Part shown: one piece after another, positions 18,702 through 28,012 of the stretch
How positions within the stretch are numbered: position 1 is the stretch's first letter
Layout: each line of letters starts with the position of its first letter
Source: Ferirhizobium litorale
GTDB lineage: Bacteria; Pseudomonadota; Alphaproteobacteria; Rhizobiales; Rhizobiaceae
Direction of reading: 5' to 3'
NCBI GenBank assembly: GCA_030028905.1
Contig: JALDYZ010000001.1
Coordinates: 62,001-126,000 of the forward strand
Length of the DNA stretch: 64,000 nucleotides
Notes under the pieces: model-generated
Told to the model about the DNA's origin: nothing
Seen by the model: the letters and a program-made list of their open reading frames with translations, nothing else
Database searches by the model: none
Position numbers and translations under genes: made by a program

Positions 18702-19089
18702 GGTTCCTCCTGCAGTCGGCCAGCATTGGGATCGGCCTTTTTCGGGGTGCGGGCCGGCGGTCGGCCTTGTCAAGTCGATATTCTACACGATGGGACTTAT
18801 GTCAATCATCGTGAACAAATGTCCTTGACTTCGATGGTTCCGGCAAGCGATATTCGCGCTCGAAAACGGAGGCGGGCCAGGGCCGCTCGTACCTGCAACG
18901 GTGCGTGAATGCCCATCCCGAGCCAAGTGACCGACGTCTGCGACCCAAGCAGCATTTGTCCTGTTTTGGCGGGGGTGGTAGGCTTGCCGCGAGACCAATC
19001 GCCATTCGGGCCGAGCGGGATCGGCTCCGGCTAAAATTCAGCGGTGCGCCGATACGGCCCCGGATTTGAGACCAGAAGGAAGACCCAGC
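18702..19089. other. 388-base divergent intergenic region between the SorC regulator and tal
   Basis: On the minus strand TTGACA (complement of 18800-18805), 17 bases and AATATC (complement of 18777-18782) form a plausible promoter for the SorC-type gene. Just beyond it, TGAACAAATGTCC (around 18812-18824) resembles a half-symmetric SorC/DeoR operator. The rest, about 18830-19075, shows no convincing gene on either strand. An AAGGAAG ribosome-binding site for tal lies near 19077. Open frames crossing this stretch have no recognisable protein family. Confidence 0.4.
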
Positions 19090-20046
19090 ATGACCTCCAA
19101 GCTTGACCAACTTCGCGCCATGACGACCGTGGTCGCCGATACCGGGGATATCGATGCAGTCCGCCGCCTGAAGCCGGTAGATTGCACGACCAACCCCTCC
19201 ATCGTCCTGAAGGCGCTCGGCACGCCGATGTTCGCCGATACGGTCAAGGAGGCGATTGCCTGGGGTCGCAAGCAATCCGGCACGCCCGACGCGGTGGCGG
19301 CAGCCGTCGCGGACCGGCTGGCGATCTCGGTGGGCGCGGCGCTTGTCGAACTCGTTCCCGGTCGTGTCTCGACCGAAGTCGACGCCGACCTCTCCTTCGA
19401 TACAAAGGCCTCGATCGACAAGGCGCACCAGATCATCGCTTCCTACAAGGAGCGCGGCATCGGCAAGGAGCGTATCCTCATCAAGCTCGCCTCGACCTGG
19501 GAAGGCATCCGGGCGGCCGAAGTGCTGCAGAAGGAAGGCATCGACTGCAACCTGACGCTACTCTTCAGCAAGGCACAGGCGATTGCCTGCGCGGAAGCCG
19601 GCGCCTTTCTAATCTCGCCCTTCGTCGGCCGCATCCTCGACTGGTACAAGAAGTCGACTGGCAAGGATTACACGGCCGAGGAGGATCCGGGCGTGCTGTC
19701 GGTGCGCGACATCTACAACTACTACAAGGCGAACGGCATCAAGACGATCGTCATGGGCGCTTCCTTCCGGAACACCGGCGAAATCGAAGCACTGGCCGGT
19801 TGCGATCGCCTGACGATCGCCCCGGCGCTGCTCGAGGAACTGGCAGCGGCCGAAGGAACGCTCGAGCGCAAGCTTTCGCCGGAGCGCGTTACCCCCGCAG
19901 CGGCCGTGTCGCTCGATGAGAAGACTTTCCGCTGGATGCTGAACGAGGACGCGATGGCAACCGAAAAGCTGTCGGAAGGCATTCGTCTCTTCGCCAAGGA
20001 TCTTGTTGCCCTGCGCAACATGGTGTCCAAGGAACTGGCTGCTTGA
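19090..20046 (+). CDS. tal: Transaldolase
   Basis: A 318-residue class 1 transaldolase of the TalB type. [14 protein letters not shown] is the family signature near the N terminus (Asp17 is in the catalytic set), and the Schiff-base lysine is Lys132 in [11 protein letters not shown], the same number as in E. coli TalB. It moves a dihydroxyacetone unit between sedoheptulose-7-phosphate and glyceraldehyde-3-phosphate in the non-oxidative pentose phosphate pathway. This suits a window rich in pentose and polyol catabolism. ATG 19090 is preceded by AAGGAAG. A strong terminator follows. Confidence 0.95.
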   Translation: MTSKLDQLRAMTTVVADTGDIDAVRRLKPVDCTTNPSIVLKALGTPMFADTVKEAIAWGRKQSGTPDAVAAAVADRLAISVGAALVELVPGRVSTEVDADLSFDTKASIDKAHQIIASYKERGIGKERILIKLASTWEGIRAAEVLQKEGIDCNLTLLFSKAQAIACAEAGAFLISPFVGRILDWYKKSTGKDYTAEEDPGVLSVRDIYNYYKANGIKTIVMGASFRNTGEIEALAGCDRLTIAPALLEELAAAEGTLERKLSPERVTPAAAVSLDEKTFRWMLNEDAMATEKLSEGIRLFAKDLVALRNMVSKELAA

Positions 20047-20061
20047 GTTGGCCCTCAAACG

Positions 20062-20092
20062 AAAGGCCCGGTCGATGACGCCGGGCCTTTTG
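20062..20092. terminator. Intrinsic terminator after tal
   Basis: A perfect 10-bp stem AAAGGCCCGG (20062-20071) with CCGGGCCTTT (20081-20090), 9-base loop, ending in a T tract. It starts 15 bases after the tal stop. The A/T-flanked stem can also work on the minus strand for the convergent hydrolase gene. Confidence 0.8.
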
Positions 20093-20130
20093 TCGTTCAG
20101 CGAGAGGGCGGCTGCAACCGCTTCAGCAAG

Positions 20131-20967
20131 TCAAAGCTGCCATAGTTGTCGGGCGTTGCGTTGAAAGAGGCTCTCGCGTTCGTCGGCGCTGCAGCCTGAA
20201 GTCAGCGCATGCGTCGCCGCAACCCACGTGGACAGACCGCCGCCAAGGGTGCACACCGGCCAGTCGCTGCCCCAGATCACTCGTTCCCAACCGAAACTGC
20301 CTATCACATGCTCGACATAGGGGCGCAGCGTCTCGACGCTCCAGCGGTCCGGGTTGGCATAGGCGACAATTCCGGAGATCTTGGCGGTAACGTTCGGCCG
20401 TTTGGCCAATTCGCCGATGCGCTCGCTCCAGGGACTCCACGCCTCGTCCTTGATGCCCGGCACGCCACAATGGTCGAGGATGAAGCGGACGTATGGGTTG
20501 AGGTCGATCAGCGAAATGGCACGGTCCAGTTGGCTCGGCAGCATGCAGAGGTCGAAGGTAAGCCGGGTACCGGCAAGCCGCGCAACGTTGCGACGGAAGA
20601 GATCGCCCTCGGATACGTCGTCGGGCACGACGTGCAGGACGCGCCGGAACCCCTTTACGAACGGGTCGGCCAAATTCCGCTCGAGATAGGCTTCGAAACC
20701 GGGTTCCTCCGGGCGGCAGGAGGCGATCGCGCCGCAGATCAGGCTTCCGGGTCGGACGGCTTGTCGCTTGACATACGCCGTTTCCGCCTCGATATCGGCG
20801 GGCGCGACGTCCACCTCCATATGGAGCGCACCAGTGATGCCGCAGCGGTGCGCCTCGCGGGCATAGTCGTCGTAGAGATTGTCGCGGTTGAGCGTTCCCG
20901 CTCCCTCGAGCCACGGGTAGTTCAGCGATTTCCGATCGACGATATGGAGATGCGTATCGAAAAGCAT
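20131..20967 (-). CDS. Amidohydrolase-2 family lactonase (L-fuconolactonase-like)
   Basis: A 278-residue TIM-barrel metal hydrolase. It opens DTHLHI (metal-binding HxH) and has FILDHCGVPG and VIWGSDWPVC, the strand-end histidine and aspartate motifs of the amidohydrolase-2/fuconolactonase group. Members open sugar lactones such as L-fuconolactone or act as decarboxylase-like hydrolases. The IclR regulator and an SDR resembling 2-keto-3-deoxy-L-fuconate dehydrogenase are next to it, which supports a deoxy-sugar lactone substrate. This is an inference from family and neighbours. Confidence 0.8.
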   Translation of the reverse strand: MLFDTHLHIVDRKSLNYPWLEGAGTLNRDNLYDDYAREAHRCGITGALHMEVDVAPADIEAETAYVKRQAVRPGSLICGAIASCRPEEPGFEAYLERNLADPFVKGFRRVLHVVPDDVSEGDLFRRNVARLAGTRLTFDLCMLPSQLDRAISLIDLNPYVRFILDHCGVPGIKDEAWSPWSERIGELAKRPNVTAKISGIVAYANPDRWSVETLRPYVEHVIGSFGWERVIWGSDWPVCTLGGGLSTWVAATHALTSGCSADERESLFQRNARQLWQL

Positions 20968-21023
20968 GATGTTCCTCCCTTCATGCCCTCTTGACCCGGG
21001 AACTGCTCAAACGGAAATCCCGC

Positions 21024-21809
21024 CTATCCCTCTTCAAGCTTTCCGGCGACGGTTTCGGATATCTGCCGGGCCGCTTCCCGCAACCGGGCGACGACCGTGT
21101 CGAACCCTGGCGCATTGGGGCTGATCGGGGCGATATACGGACACGTCAGCGCCGCCAGCGCATACCCGTCTAGCGAGATGACGGGGGCGGAAATGTTGCG
21201 CACGCCGGCGGTCTGGAAGCTGTCCATGATCTCAAAACCACGTCCGGCAATCGCGTCCAGCCGCGTGTTGAGATCGTCGGGCCGGCTCTGTTCGTCGTCC
21301 TGATGACGCTCTTGTTCGGATATCATCATCTCCCGCTGGTAGCTGTCGCGGAAGGCGAGCAGGACATGGCCGGATCCGGTGTTGAACAGACTGATCCGGG
21401 CCCCGACCCGGATCGAGATTCCCCAGTAGGTCGGCGAATCCTGCTGGGCGATGACGATGACCGAGCCGCGGTCGTAGACCGCGAGGTGGCAGGACTGTTC
21501 GGAAAGGCTCGAAAACTCGCGCATGACGGGTGTTGCGAACGAAACGAGCCGGCGCACGGGCGCATGGAAATGCGCCAGCCCGAAGAGCTTCAGGGTCAGC
21601 AGGAAGCGGTCGCCGTCCTGGCGCTGCACATAGCCGCGACGGACCAGCCTGTCGAGCATGCGGTAGAATTCGTTCGGGCTCTTTCCGAGCCCCTTGGCGA
21701 TTTCCGCCTGTGTCAGGCCGCCATCGGTGCGTGCCAGCAGTTCCAGGATATCGAGGCCCTTGTCGAGTGCAGGAGCTCTATAACGATCGTTGTCGTCGTC
21801 GTTTGTCAT
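21024..21809 (-). CDS. IclR family transcriptional regulator
   Basis: A 261-residue regulator. Residues ~12-75 form the winged helix (ALDKGLDILELLARTDGGLT, then QAEIAKGLGKSPNEFYRMLD). Residues ~90-255 form the IclR effector domain (SFATPVMREFSSLSEQSCHL, GSGHVLLAFRD, GVRNISAPVISLDG). It lies 56 bases upstream of the lactonase-like gene on the same strand and is divergent from the SDR gene, so it is the likely local regulator of this small catabolic set. Confidence 0.88.
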   Translation of the reverse strand: MTNDDDNDRYRAPALDKGLDILELLARTDGGLTQAEIAKGLGKSPNEFYRMLDRLVRRGYVQRQDGDRFLLTLKLFGLAHFHAPVRRLVSFATPVMREFSSLSEQSCHLAVYDRGSVIVIAQQDSPTYWGISIRVGARISLFNTGSGHVLLAFRDSYQREMMISEQERHQDDEQSRPDDLNTRLDAIAGRGFEIMDSFQTAGVRNISAPVISLDGYALAALTCPYIAPISPNAPGFDTVVARLREAARQISETVAGKLEEG

Positions 21810-22179
21810 GCATCCCCCGAGGCTTCCTGCATGTCCAGTGTATCCCAGCGCGTACGCACCGCCCTGCAGATTGCGGCACCTCGACTCTTGACGGTATATA
21901 AATGCAATGTTTACATATGAATTATCAATCCATATTTGCGTTACTAGGGGTATCGGGCACTATTATGCCTGAAGTAACGGGAGGAATAACACTCTGGACA
22001 ATGCTGCTATCGCGCCCGCAGGCGTGCGCGACGCTTGTCGGCTGGAGACAGGTGCACACGGCACACGACGCCGCGGCCTGTGAGCAAGAGATTCGGTCGG
22101 CCAGCGTGGCCAAAGCTCCGATCGACGAATTTATGGGGGCCTATCGGGGCTTGCGGCTTGACGGAAGAAGGTAGTGAGG
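21810..22179. other. 370-base divergent intergenic region (iclR / SDR)
   Basis: An AT-rich patch (about 21893-21945) with TTGACG, TATATAAATG and CATATG elements stands out from the GC-rich surroundings and probably holds the divergent promoters and the IclR operator. A perfect operator cannot be assigned by eye. A 90-codon open frame at 21902-22174 has no recognisable family features and is not called as a gene. A GGAAGAAGG ribosome-binding site for the SDR lies at 22163-22171. Confidence 0.4.
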
Positions 22180-22911
22180 ATGACTGAAGGGTTCGAAGGT
22201 AAAATCGTGGTAGTCACTGCCGCGGCGCAGGGGATCGGGCGGGCGAGTGCGGAACGATTTCTCGCGCTCGGCGCCCGCGTCATCGCTACCGACATCAACG
22301 AGGCAACGCTCGCGACCCTGACCGGTGTCCGGACCCATCTTCTCAACGTGCTCGACGGGGCGGCGGTCAAGGCTTTTGCCGACGACGTCGGACCGATCGA
22401 TGTCCTCTTCAATTGCGCCGGTTTCGTCCACTCCGGCACGATCCTCGACTGCGATGAAAAGGACTGGGACTTTTCCTTCGACCTCAACGCCAAGGCCATG
22501 TACCGCACCTGCCGCGCCTTCCTGCCCGGCATGCTGGACCGCGGCAAGGGCTCTATCGTTAACATGTCGTCGGTCGCATCAAGTGTGAAGGGCGTGCCGA
22601 ACCGCTTCGCCTATTGCGCATCCAAGGCCGCGGTTATCGGGCTGACAAAGTCGATTGCCGCCGATTTCGTCTCGCAGGGCATCCGCTGCAATGCCATTTG
22701 CCCAGGGACCGTCGACAGTCCTTCGCTGCACGAGCGCCTGCGCGCGACCGGAGACTACGAAAAGGCGTTGAAGGATTTCATCGCGCGCCAGCCGATGGGA
22801 CGGATCGCGACATCCGAGGAGATTGCGGCACTCGTCACCTATCTTGCTTCGGACGATGCCGGGTTCACCACCGGCCAGATCCACGTGATCGACGGTGGCT
22901 GGACCGGCTGA
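22180..22911 (+). CDS. SDR family dehydrogenase, 2-keto-3-deoxy-L-fuconate dehydrogenase-like
   Basis: A 243-residue short-chain dehydrogenase. The cofactor loop is TAAAQGIG (residues 13-20), with alanine in place of the usual first glycine, a feature of the 2-keto-3-deoxy-L-fuconate / type-2 hydroxybutyrate dehydrogenase branch. Asp38 favours NAD+. Catalytic Ser131, Tyr145 and Lys149 are present. Its neighbours (IclR, fuconolactonase-like) support L-fucose or a related deoxy-sugar acid. ATG 22180 is chosen over GTG 22174 from ribosome-binding-site spacing. A hydroxybutyrate dehydrogenase-like role remains possible. Confidence 0.8.
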   Translation: MTEGFEGKIVVVTAAAQGIGRASAERFLALGARVIATDINEATLATLTGVRTHLLNVLDGAAVKAFADDVGPIDVLFNCAGFVHSGTILDCDEKDWDFSFDLNAKAMYRTCRAFLPGMLDRGKGSIVNMSSVASSVKGVPNRFAYCASKAAVIGLTKSIAADFVSQGIRCNAICPGTVDSPSLHERLRATGDYEKALKDFIARQPMGRIATSEEIAALVTYLASDDAGFTTGQIHVIDGGWTG

Positions 22912-22976
22912 GCCCCGAGCCAGCCGGAATATCCACTCGACAGTGCGGGGCGCGAGCCGCTTGCGGTGTGAATGGT

Positions 22977-23690
22977 ATGCCTGATATCACAGCCGAGAGG
23001 CTGGATGGAGCAGTGTACCGGGCGATGAGCAGCAGTCGACGCAGGAACAAGTCCGTCCTTTCGTTTTTCGTCAAACACATCAACCTGGTCGCCGCGGTCG
23101 TGGTTGGGATACTGGTGCTTCCGCTGCAGATGCTCGGACCGCCGCTAAGCCATGATGCCCTTCTGGCGTGGATTTGCGGCGTTCTCGCCTACCTGGCCAC
23201 CAGTTGGTACCGGATGCTGAACGCCGATGTCGATCAGATCCGCCAACGCGCCACCGAACTCGATTCTTCCGAAGTTGTCATATTCGGTCTTTCCGTCGGG
23301 GCCGCGCTCGCCAGCCTCGGCGGAATTGGCTTCGAACTGCATGGCATCGAGAGTGCGAGCGGGGGCGAAAAGTTGCTGCGCGCCAGCTTGGTCATGACAA
23401 CAATCCTATTGTCATGGACCTTCCTTCATACCCTTTTCACGATCCACTATGCCCATCGCTACTACGGCGAACCGGAAGGGGGCTTGGGTTTCCCCGGCCA
23501 TCCCCGCGATCCTATCTATTGGGATTTCCTCTATTTTTCCTTCACGATCGGCGTGGCGTCGCAAACCGCCGACATCGACCTCACCTCGATGCCGATGCGG
23601 CGACTCGTGCTGTTTCACTCGATATTGTCGTTCCTTTTCAACGCCACTATCCTTGCCCTCGCGATCAATGTTGGAGCGAGTATTCTCTAG
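22977..23690 (+). CDS. DUF1345 membrane protein
   Basis: A 237-residue integral membrane protein (221 if it starts at ATG 23025) with about five helices. DUF1345 features include SWYRMLNADVDQIRQRATEL (after helix 2), ILLSWTFLHTLFTIHYAHRYY and DFLYFSFTIGVASQTADI. The function is unknown. Neither start has a good ribosome-binding site; the first 16 residues are polar. It follows the SDR gene by 65 bases with no clear functional link. Confidence 0.78.
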   Translation: MPDITAERLDGAVYRAMSSSRRRNKSVLSFFVKHINLVAAVVVGILVLPLQMLGPPLSHDALLAWICGVLAYLATSWYRMLNADVDQIRQRATELDSSEVVIFGLSVGAALASLGGIGFELHGIESASGGEKLLRASLVMTTILLSWTFLHTLFTIHYAHRYYGEPEGGLGFPGHPRDPIYWDFLYFSFTIGVASQTADIDLTSMPMRRLVLFHSILSFLFNATILALAINVGASIL

Positions 23691-23823
23691 GGTAGCTGAG
23701 TGCCAGCACAGCTACACCTATGTGTAGATGTGGCCCCCGGTCCGCAAACGTACACTGCTTCCAGCAAAGCGCATCCGGGTTTAGTGCCGGTACACTGAAG
23801 GATATCTCGATGAAGATGTGGCC

Positions 23824-24549
23824 ATGAGGCGCGACACTTCACACGCCGCTGGAAGCGGTCCAATTCCCAGTTCCGTAGTGTCCATCTCCTTTGCCTTTCT
23901 CGCCACCATGCTGGCGGGCTTTCTCGACGCCGTCGGGTTCCAGCAGCTAAATCATCTCTACGTCTCGTTCATGAGTGGCAACAGCACCCACCTCGGCATG
24001 GCCTTGGCCGCTGGCGAGTGGGTGGCGGCGGGCCAAACGAGCATTGTCGTCGGCGCCTTCGTCGCAGGCGCTTTCGTAGGCACCCTGCTATCCGATCTTG
24101 CTGCGAAGCCGATCCCGCGGCTGCTTGTCGTCGAGGTGGTGTTTTGCGCAATTGCAGTAGCGTTGGCGGCAGGCGGACTTCCGTCACTGGCGCTGACCCT
24201 GATTGCCGTCACGATGGGCATGCAGAACGTCATGCACCGAAGCATCGCGGGTACGGACGCCGGCAAGAGCTTCGTGACCGGCGCGCTTTTCGGTCTCGGG
24301 CAGTCGCTTGCCCATGCAGTCACGCGGCGGGGAGGGTTGCCCCCCGCTTGCGTCAATGCCTTTTCCTGGATCTCTTTTGTCCTGGGGGTCAGTTGTGGCG
24401 CGCTGAGTTTCACCCATTGGGGTGTCGTCAGCTCGCTTGGCATTGCCTTGGCCGCTCTGATCTCGATGCTCGCCTTGGCCCTCAAGGCATCCGGCATGAG
24501 TGCCGCCGAACGCGCGTCAGGCCAAGAAGCCGATCCCCAGGGCCGCTAG
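23824..24549 (+). CDS. DUF1275 (YoaK family) membrane protein
   Basis: A 241-residue protein with six or so membrane helices. The motif GFLDAVGFQQLNHLYVSFMSGNSTHLG (given only in part here: FMSGNSTHLG, residues ~50-60) is diagnostic of DUF1275, as is TMGMQNVMHRSIAG in the middle. The function is unknown; it is often described as a transporter-like protein. ATG 23824 has GATGAAG upstream; GTG 23818 is an alternative. It stands alone. Confidence 0.82.
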   Translation: MRRDTSHAAGSGPIPSSVVSISFAFLATMLAGFLDAVGFQQLNHLYVSFMSGNSTHLGMALAAGEWVAAGQTSIVVGAFVAGAFVGTLLSDLAAKPIPRLLVVEVVFCAIAVALAAGGLPSLALTLIAVTMGMQNVMHRSIAGTDAGKSFVTGALFGLGQSLAHAVTRRGGLPPACVNAFSWISFVLGVSCGALSFTHWGVVSSLGIALAALISMLALALKASGMSAAERASGQEADPQGR

Positions 24550-24562
24550 CGGCCTGTTCGTC

Positions 24563-24991
24563 TCATTCTGCCTTCACCGGCGCGTTCATGGCCCACGAGA
24601 TCCCGAACGGATCGCGAAGCTGGCCGTAGCGGTCGCCCCAGAACATGACCTGCAGCGGTGTGACGATTTCGCAACCGGCATCGACTGCCCGGTTCCACCA
24701 ACTGTCGATATCGTCGACAACCAACTGTAGCGTGAAGGCTTTCGGTTCCTGGTGCGGATATCCGTGCTCGGGAAACGCATCGCTCATCATCAGCGACGTG
24801 CCGTTGATGTAGAGATGCACGTGCATGGTGCGTCCCTTTTCATCGGGCGGATAGGCGAATGCCTGTTCGGCTCCGAATGCCCTTTGATAGAATTCGGCGA
24901 CCTTGAAGGCACCATCAACCTGGAGATACGCGATCAGCCCACCACGCACCTCGGCCTTGGTTGGCTGCTGGTCGGCAACTGCATTTTCCAT
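24563..24991 (-). CDS. VOC family protein, PhnB/DUF1428-like
   Basis: A 142-residue single-module vicinal oxygen chelate protein. It contains AYLQVDGAFKVAEFYQRAFG, HVHLYINGTSLMMSDAFPEH and WGDRYGQLRDPFGISWAMN, a pattern of the PhnB-like VOC group, some of which bind small metabolites rather than act as lyases. ATG 24991 follows GAGGAGAGG and is preferred over the longer opening to 25129, whose first 46 residues are not family-like. The stop is 13 bases from the convergent DUF1275 stop. Confidence 0.78.
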   Translation of the reverse strand: MENAVADQQPTKAEVRGGLIAYLQVDGAFKVAEFYQRAFGAEQAFAYPPDEKGRTMHVHLYINGTSLMMSDAFPEHGYPHQEPKAFTLQLVVDDIDSWWNRAVDAGCEIVTPLQVMFWGDRYGQLRDPFGISWAMNAPVKAE

Positions 24992-25267
24992 GAAACCTCT
25001 CCTCTTTTTCGCGTGATTTCGCCCAAAGGACGAACCAAGCGCCCTTAATCCGACACTGGCCGGAAAAAGAAATCGAATTCCTGAAACACTCCCTTCCAGT
25101 ACCTTCCCAGCAACGCGCCAAGCGCTCAATCATGCTCGATATTCGGCGCCGGATCGGACGGTATGCACGGCCGCCTCAACGTACCATCCACACGGGCGAA
25201 GGAACCAGATCGTGCAGGCAGCCGTTTAGGAGGCGTAGATTGAGGGACAAAGCTTGGAGATGAAACA

Positions 25268-25666
25268 ATGCGAAAGATCGTTCTTGTAACCGGTGCAATG
25301 GCACTCATGTCCATCGCGGGCCATGCCACGGCCCAGGAAGGCACCGTCACCGGTGCAGCCGGCGGCGCTGTGACCGGCGCCATCGTCGGCGGACCTGTCG
25401 GCGCCGCTATCGGTGGTGTCGCCGGTGCTATCGCCGGAACTGCTATCGATCCGCCGCCACGGGAGGTGGTGACCTATGTCCAGCAACAGCCGCTGCCGCC
25501 GGCGCCGGTGGTGGTCGAGCAGCCGGTCGTGATCGGCAAGCCGATCCCGCAGGACGTCGTCCTGACAGCGGTTCCGGATAACAACCGCTACGCCTATGCG
25601 ATCGTCAACAACCAGCGTGTGATCGTTGATCCGCAAACCTACACGGTCGTTCAGGTCGTCCCCTGA
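25268..25666 (+). CDS. DUF1236 secreted/envelope protein with glycine zipper
   Basis: A 132-residue exported protein. Residues 1-22 are a signal peptide (cleavage near HATAQ). Residues ~28-60 are a glycine-zipper stretch (GAAGGAVTGAIVGGPVGAA), followed by a proline-rich linker. The C-terminal DUF1236 domain (AYAIVNNQRVIVDPQTYTVV) is typical of rhizobial envelope proteins. The function is unknown; glycine-zipper proteins often associate with membranes. It is monocistronic, with a hairpin after the stop. Confidence 0.82.
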   Translation: MRKIVLVTGAMALMSIAGHATAQEGTVTGAAGGAVTGAIVGGPVGAAIGGVAGAIAGTAIDPPPREVVTYVQQQPLPPAPVVVEQPVVIGKPIPQDVVLTAVPDNNRYAYAIVNNQRVIVDPQTYTVVQVVP

Positions 25667-25691
25667 CCCGCCGACCCTCAGCTCTCAAAAT

Positions 25692-25713
25692 GGCCCGCCG
25701 ACGCCGGCGGGCC
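25692..25713. terminator. Bidirectional terminator between DUF1236 gene and aldehyde dehydrogenase gene
   Basis: GGCCCGCCG (25692-25700) and CGGCGGGCC (25705-25713) form a perfect 9-bp stem with a 4-base loop, placed between two convergent stops. On the minus strand ATTTT follows the stem; on the plus strand TTCGCTTGTT. Confidence 0.6.
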
Positions 25714-25749
25714 TTCGCTTGTTCTCGTGCGAACCACTATCGCCCGTGC

Positions 25750-27177
25750 TCATCCATGGGCGATCATCACATGCCGAACGGCCGTATAATCCTCCAGTGC
25801 ATAAACGGACATGTCCTTGCCGTATCCTGATTGCTTCACGCCGCCGTGGGGCATTTCGTTGCAGAGCATGAAGTGGGTGTTGATCCAGGTGCACCCATAG
25901 CGCAGCCGGCCCGCAGTCTTCATCGCCTTGGAGATGTCGCTCGTCCAGACCGAAGAAGCCAGACCGTAGTCGCTGTCGTTCGCCCAGGCGATTGCCTCAT
26001 CGGTGTCGGTGAAGCGCGTGACCGAAACCACCGGTCCAAAAACCTCGCGGCGGACGATCTCGTCGTCCTGCGTGGCACCGGCGATGACTGTCGGTGCGAA
26101 GTAGAAGCCCTTTTCTCCTGCAATCTTGCCGCCGGTGGTGATTTCCATGTGCTTGTGCTCGGTGGCGCGCGTCACGAAGCTTTCCACGCGGTCGCGCTGG
26201 CGCTTGGAAATTAGCGGCCCGATCTCGTTCTCGGTGTCGTCTGCAAGATTGTATTTGATCGTGGACACGGCCGCCGAAAGCTCGCTGACGAGCTTTTCAT
26301 AGATCTTCGGGCCGGCATAGATGCGGCAAGCGGCGGTGCAGTCCTGACCGGCATTGTAGTAACCGAAGGTCCGGATGCCGGCGACCACCGCCTCGAGGTC
26401 AGCATCGTCATAGACGATGACCGGAGCCTTGCCGCCGAGTTCCAGATGGGTGCGCTTGACGGTCTTGGCGGCCGCGGCCAGCACCTTCTTGCCGGTCGCC
26501 ACATCGCCGGTGATCGAGACCATGTTGATCTTCGGATGGTTGATCAGCGCGTTGCCGACGGTCTCGCCGCGGCCGAGCACGACGTTGACGACGCCTGCCG
26601 GCAGGATGTCCGCCAGAAGCCTGGCGAACTTCAGGGCGGTCAGCGGCGTCTGCTCGGAGGGTTTGAAGACGACCGTATTGCCGCCGGCGATGGCCGGGGC
26701 AAGCTTCCACGCCATCATCATCAGCGGATAGTTCCATGGCGCGATCGAGCCGACGATGCCGACCGGATCGCGGCGGATCATCGAGGTATGGCCAGGCAGG
26801 TATTCCGCGGCGACCGGCGCATGCAGGTTGCGGATCGCGCCGGCGAAGAAGCGATAGCAATCGACGATCGCCGGGATTTCGTCGTTGAGGACGGCGTTGA
26901 TCGGTTTGCCGCAGTTGAGCGATTCCAAAGCAGCGAAACCCTCGGCGTCCTTCTCGACCGCATCAGCGATCTGCAGCAGGTAGCCGGAGCGCTGCGCGGG
27001 CGTGGTCTGGGACCAGTTGTCGAATGCCTTTTCGGCGGCGTCCACGGCGGCATCGATCTGCGAAAGCGAGGCTTCGGGAAGGTCGAGCACCGCTTCGCCC
27101 GTCCGCGGGTTCAGGATATGCTCCTCGGTTTCCGTTCCCGCCTCGAAGCGCGAACCAATCAGCATCTGCGTGTCCAT
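25750..27177 (-). CDS. patD: Gamma-aminobutyraldehyde dehydrogenase
   Basis: A 475-residue NAD-dependent aldehyde dehydrogenase, the length of E. coli PatD/YdcW (474). The NAD loop is [11 protein letters not shown], the catalytic glutamate is in HLELGGKAP and the nucleophile cysteine is in [10 protein letters not shown]. It oxidises 4-aminobutanal, made from putrescine, to GABA. It is the last gene of the minus-strand polyamine operon, 19 bases after the second permease gene, which supports this substrate over betaine aldehyde. No putrescine transaminase is adjacent; a distant class III aminotransferase could supply that step. Confidence 0.88.
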   Translation of the reverse strand: MDTQMLIGSRFEAGTETEEHILNPRTGEAVLDLPEASLSQIDAAVDAAEKAFDNWSQTTPAQRSGYLLQIADAVEKDAEGFAALESLNCGKPINAVLNDEIPAIVDCYRFFAGAIRNLHAPVAAEYLPGHTSMIRRDPVGIVGSIAPWNYPLMMMAWKLAPAIAGGNTVVFKPSEQTPLTALKFARLLADILPAGVVNVVLGRGETVGNALINHPKINMVSITGDVATGKKVLAAAAKTVKRTHLELGGKAPVIVYDDADLEAVVAGIRTFGYYNAGQDCTAACRIYAGPKIYEKLVSELSAAVSTIKYNLADDTENEIGPLISKRQRDRVESFVTRATEHKHMEITTGGKIAGEKGFYFAPTVIAGATQDDEIVRREVFGPVVSVTRFTDTDEAIAWANDSDYGLASSVWTSDISKAMKTAGRLRYGCTWINTHFMLCNEMPHGGVKQSGYGKDMSVYALEDYTAVRHVMIAHG

Positions 27178-27196
27178 GATGTTCTCCCTCGTTAGT

Positions 27197-28012
27197 TTAT
27201 TTGCCGCCGCCGGCGATCTGGTCGCCCTCGCGTGTGAGATAGAAGGCCGCCAGGATCGGCAGGAAGGTGACGAGCACCACCACCATGGCGACGACGTTCG
27301 TGACCGGACGCTGGCGGGGACGGATCAGTTCCTCAAGCATCCAGATGGGCAGAGTTTGCTGCTGGCCCCCGGTAAAGGTGGTGACGATCACCTCGTCGAA
27401 GGACAACGCGAAGGCCAGCATGCCGCCGGCAAGGAGCGCCGTGCCGATGTTGGGCAGGATGATGTGCCGAAACGTCTGGAAGCCGTCGGCCCCGAGATCC
27501 ATCGAGGCTTCGATCAGCGATCCGGAGGTACGCCGGAAGCGTGCGACCGCATTGTTGTAGACGACCACCACACAGAAGGTGGCGTGGCCGAGCACGATGG
27601 TCCAGACCGAGAAGGGAATGTCCACCAGGCTGAAGGCCGAGCGCAGCGCGATACCGGTGATGATGCCGGGCAGCGCGATCGGCAGGATGACGAGCAGCGA
27701 GATCGCTTCCCGCCCGAAGAATTTCGTCTGGGAGACCGCGGCGGCGCACAGGGTGCCGAGTACGAGCGCGATTGCCGTGGCGATGGCCGCAACCTGCACG
27801 GAAAGCGACAGCGCCTGCCAGATATCCGGGCGGTTCCATGCGATGGCGAACCACTGGGTGGTGAAGCCCGGCGGCGGCCACTGGAAGCTCTTCTCCTCGG
27901 TGGTAAAGGCATAGACGAAGATCAACAGGATCGGCAGGTGCAGGAACAGCAGTCCGGCAGCGGCGGCGACCTTCAGGGACCACGAGGCTTCGGTTCCGCG
28001 ATCAGAGCGCAT
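27197..28012 (-). CDS. ydcV: Putrescine/spermidine ABC transporter permease (PotC/YdcV-like)
   Basis: A 271-residue inner-membrane permease with six helices and the EAA coupling loop ([19 protein letters not shown], near residue ~165). I chose ATG 28012 ([10 protein letters not shown]); the longer opening to 28123 lies inside the neighbouring permease gene. It overlaps that gene by 11 bases, showing translational coupling. It pairs with the YdcU-like permease. Confidence 0.9.
   Translation of the reverse strand: MRSDRGTEASWSLKVAAAAGLLFLHLPILLIFVYAFTTEEKSFQWPPPGFTTQWFAIAWNRPDIWQALSLSVQVAAIATAIALVLGTLCAAAVSQTKFFGREAISLLVILPIALPGIITGIALRSAFSLVDIPFSVWTIVLGHATFCVVVVYNNAVARFRRTSGSLIEASMDLGADGFQTFRHIILPNIGTALLAGGMLAFALSFDEVIVTTFTGGQQQTLPIWMLEELIRPRQRPVTNVVAMVVVLVTFLPILAAFYLTREGDQIAGGGK

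Noticed and set aside
18802-19428. 208-codon minus-strand open frame across the region upstream of tal
   Set aside because: Half of it overlaps tal antisense and it has no recognisable domain. The region is better explained as regulatory.
21902-22174. 90-codon plus-strand open frame before the SDR gene
   Set aside because: There is no ribosome-binding site, family similarity or consistent codon pattern, and it covers the AT-rich divergent promoter region.
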